64,000 bases of DNA from Pontibacter sp. E15-1 (lineage in GTDB: Bacteria > Bacteroidota > Bacteroidia > Cytophagales > Hymenobacteraceae), in NCBI RefSeq assembly GCF_022601975.1, contig NZ_JAKVIR010000015.1:62001-126000 (forward strand), given 5' to 3'. Position numbers and translations under genes: made by a program. Numbering within the stretch: position 1 is the first letter of the stretch; the number at the start of each line of letters is the position of its first letter. The notes under the pieces were generated by a model. The model ran no database searches. It was not told the DNA's origin and worked only from the letters and a program-made list of their open reading frames with translations. Shown here in pieces: positions 63,082-64,000 of this stretch.

Positions 63082-63107
63082 TAGCATTCATTTAAAATCG
63101 AAAAAAG

Positions 63108-63326
63108 ATGGGTATCAACAACATTTTCTTATTCTTAGGAGGCTTGGGAGGCACAGAAATTCTTTTGATCCTTTTTGTAATCCTGCTCCTTTTTGGTGCT
63201 AAGCGCATCCCTGAACTGGCTAAGGGCCTGGGCCGTGGTATACGTGAGTTCAAAGACGCGACGAAAGAAATCAAGAGCGACATTGAGAACTCCGTGAAGG
63301 ACGATAATCACAGCGCGACCAAGTAA
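63108..63326 (+). CDS. tatA: Twin-arginine translocase subunit TatA/TatE, first copy
   Basis: A 72-residue membrane protein that forms the pore of the Tat export system for folded proteins. The N-terminal helix ([22 protein letters not shown]) with its polar glutamate is followed by the hinge and amphipathic helix [20 protein letters not shown] and a charged tail. A second, very similar gene follows after 26 bp. The Tat motif on the dehydrogenase small subunit at 11140 would be a possible client elsewhere in this window. Confidence 0.92.
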   Translation: MGINNIFLFLGGLGGTEILLILFVILLLFGAKRIPELAKGLGRGIREFKDATKEIKSDIENSVKDDNHSATK

Positions 63327-63352
63327 TCCCACATTAAGCGTTTAATAGCTCT

Positions 63353-63571
63353 ATGTACGGCGGTACTGTGCTTCTTTTCCTGGGGGACCTTGGAGGAGGC
63401 GAAATGCTGGTAGTGTTAACAGCAGTGCTAATGTTGTTTGGCGCAGACAAAATTCCGGGCATTGCACGCTCCTTTGGGCGTGGCATCCGCGAGTTTAAAG
63501 ACGCGACGAACGAAATCAAAAACGAACTTGAGCAATCCATCAAAGACGACAAAAAGTCAAAAATAGATTGA
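63353..63571 (+). CDS. Twin-arginine translocase subunit TatA/TatE, second copy
   Basis: A second 72-residue Tat protein with the same architecture: GGGEMLVVLTAVLMLFGADKIP, then [20 protein letters not shown] and a charged tail. The shared core [11 protein letters not shown] is identical to that of the first copy, so this is a tandem duplication. The pair might divide TatA- and TatB/TatE-type roles. The stop overlaps the start of gatA. Confidence 0.88.
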   Translation: MYGGTVLLFLGDLGGGEMLVVLTAVLMLFGADKIPGIARSFGRGIREFKDATNEIKNELEQSIKDDKKSKID

Positions 63572-64000
63572 GACAGTATAACTCTTTACACGACATCCGT
63601 GCTGCCATCGCCGACGGGCAGGTATCATGCCGGCAATTAGTAGAACATTATCTCCACAACATCAGGGAAAAGGCGGCACTTAACGCGTTTTTGGAAGTGT
63701 TTGAGGAAGAGGCGCTCCTTCAGGCCGATACCGTGGACCAGAAACTTGCTTCCGGCAATGCCGGAAAGCTGGCTGGTATGGTGATCGGAATTAAGGACGT
63801 GCTTGCTTACAAAGGCCACAGTTTGCAGGCCTCCAGCCGCATGCTGCAGGGCTTTAAGTCTCTGTATACTTCATCGGCAATTGAGCGGCTTTTGCAGGAG
63901 GACGCCATCATCATCGGTCGCCAGAACTGCGACGAGTTTGCCATGGGTGCCTCAAATGAGACCTCTGCCTTTGGCAATGCCCTGAACGCCGATGACACCT
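63568..64000 (+). CDS. gatA: Glutamyl-tRNA(Gln) amidotransferase subunit A, N-terminal part
   Basis: The first 144 residues of the amidase subunit that makes Gln-tRNA(Gln) from Glu-tRNA(Gln); it runs off the end of the window. It starts RQYNSLHDIRAAIADGQVSC after the initiator, then QLVEHYLHNIREKAALNAF and GMVIGIKDVLAYKGH with the catalytic lysine; GRQNCDEFAMGASNETSAFG is also typical. The start codon must be TTG at 63568: the frame has a stop shortly upstream and no ATG before the conserved N terminus. That TTG overlaps the tatA stop (TTGA). Confidence 0.88.
   Translation, partial: MRQYNSLHDIRAAIADGQVSCRQLVEHYLHNIREKAALNAFLEVFEEEALLQADTVDQKLASGNAGKLAGMVIGIKDVLAYKGHSLQASSRMLQGFKSLYTSSAIERLLQEDAIIIGRQNCDEFAMGASNETSAFGNALNADDT

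Larger units (their letters stand above)
62312..63107. other. AT-rich gene-free region
   Basis: Between the EnvC-like gene and tatA there are about 800 bp without a convincing gene. The region has an orphan minus-strand terminator and candidate small RNA at its left end, a tandem aaatgcaacac pair near 62557-62578, a tatat-rich stretch (62590-62640), and the tatA promoter at the right. Short ORFs on both strands look random. Confidence 0.5.

Overview
The window is a continuous piece of a Bacteroidota chromosome. It looks like order Cytophagales, family Hymenobacteraceae, and resembles Pontibacter; that placement comes from recognising protein families and is not a database result. Support includes repeated TAnnTTTG (-7) promoter elements with no strong Shine-Dalgarno sites, a short NuoG, many Bacteroidota-type families (DUF4292, DUF3078, PorT-like barrel, glycine-zipper OmpA lipoproteins), and a RimP-NusA-IF2 operon with a leader hairpin. 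There are no rRNA or tRNA genes, CRISPR arrays, intact insertion sequences or prophages.

Layout. 1-10.6 kb: respiratory complex I genes, nuoF (cut by the window edge) G H I J, then an opposite-strand lipoprotein gene flanked by palindromic repeats, then nuoK L M N. 10.9-19.3 kb: a small lipoprotein, a two-gene FAD glucose-dehydrogenase-like oxidoreductase (GMC catalytic subunit plus subunit 3), an acetyltransferase, aspS, a glycerophosphodiesterase, a membrane glycosyltransferase and a GtrA flippase. 19.4-19.73 kb: a candidate structured non-coding RNA. 19.8-25.6 kb: tadA, sodA, dsbD and several proteins of unknown function. 25.8-37.8 kb: a CBS-domain transporter coupled to a hemerythrin, gamma-carbonic anhydrase, a radical SAM protein, RidA, an LD-carboxypeptidase, a tandem DUF302 lipoprotein, Nth and a metallo-hydrolase. 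This is also the part richest in small repeats, including two inverted copies of a MITE of about 163 bp.

37.8-47 kb is mostly minus strand: a 43-residue lipoprotein, two paralogous OmpA lipoproteins, accD, a class I aldolase, an M28 peptidase overlapping cysS, and an EEP-family membrane phosphodiesterase. 47.3-52.3 kb: rimP-nusA-infB. 52.4-54.4 kb: a small basic secreted protein, DUF3078 and mscL on the minus strand. 54.5-62.3 kb: an envelope-directed plus-strand run (enoyl-CoA hydratase, polysaccharide flippase, dut, nucleotidyltransferase, TPR protein, DUF4292 lipoprotein, EnvC-like protein with a degenerate LytM domain). 63.1-64 kb: two tandem tatA genes and the start of gatA, which begins with TTG overlapping the tatA stop codon.

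Most genes are ordinary housekeeping or envelope functions. The most unusual material is between the genes: several different families of short intergenic repeats, two candidate small RNAs, a leader hairpin before rimP, and strong over-representation of the hexamer GGTATA/TATACC across genes and intergenic DNA.
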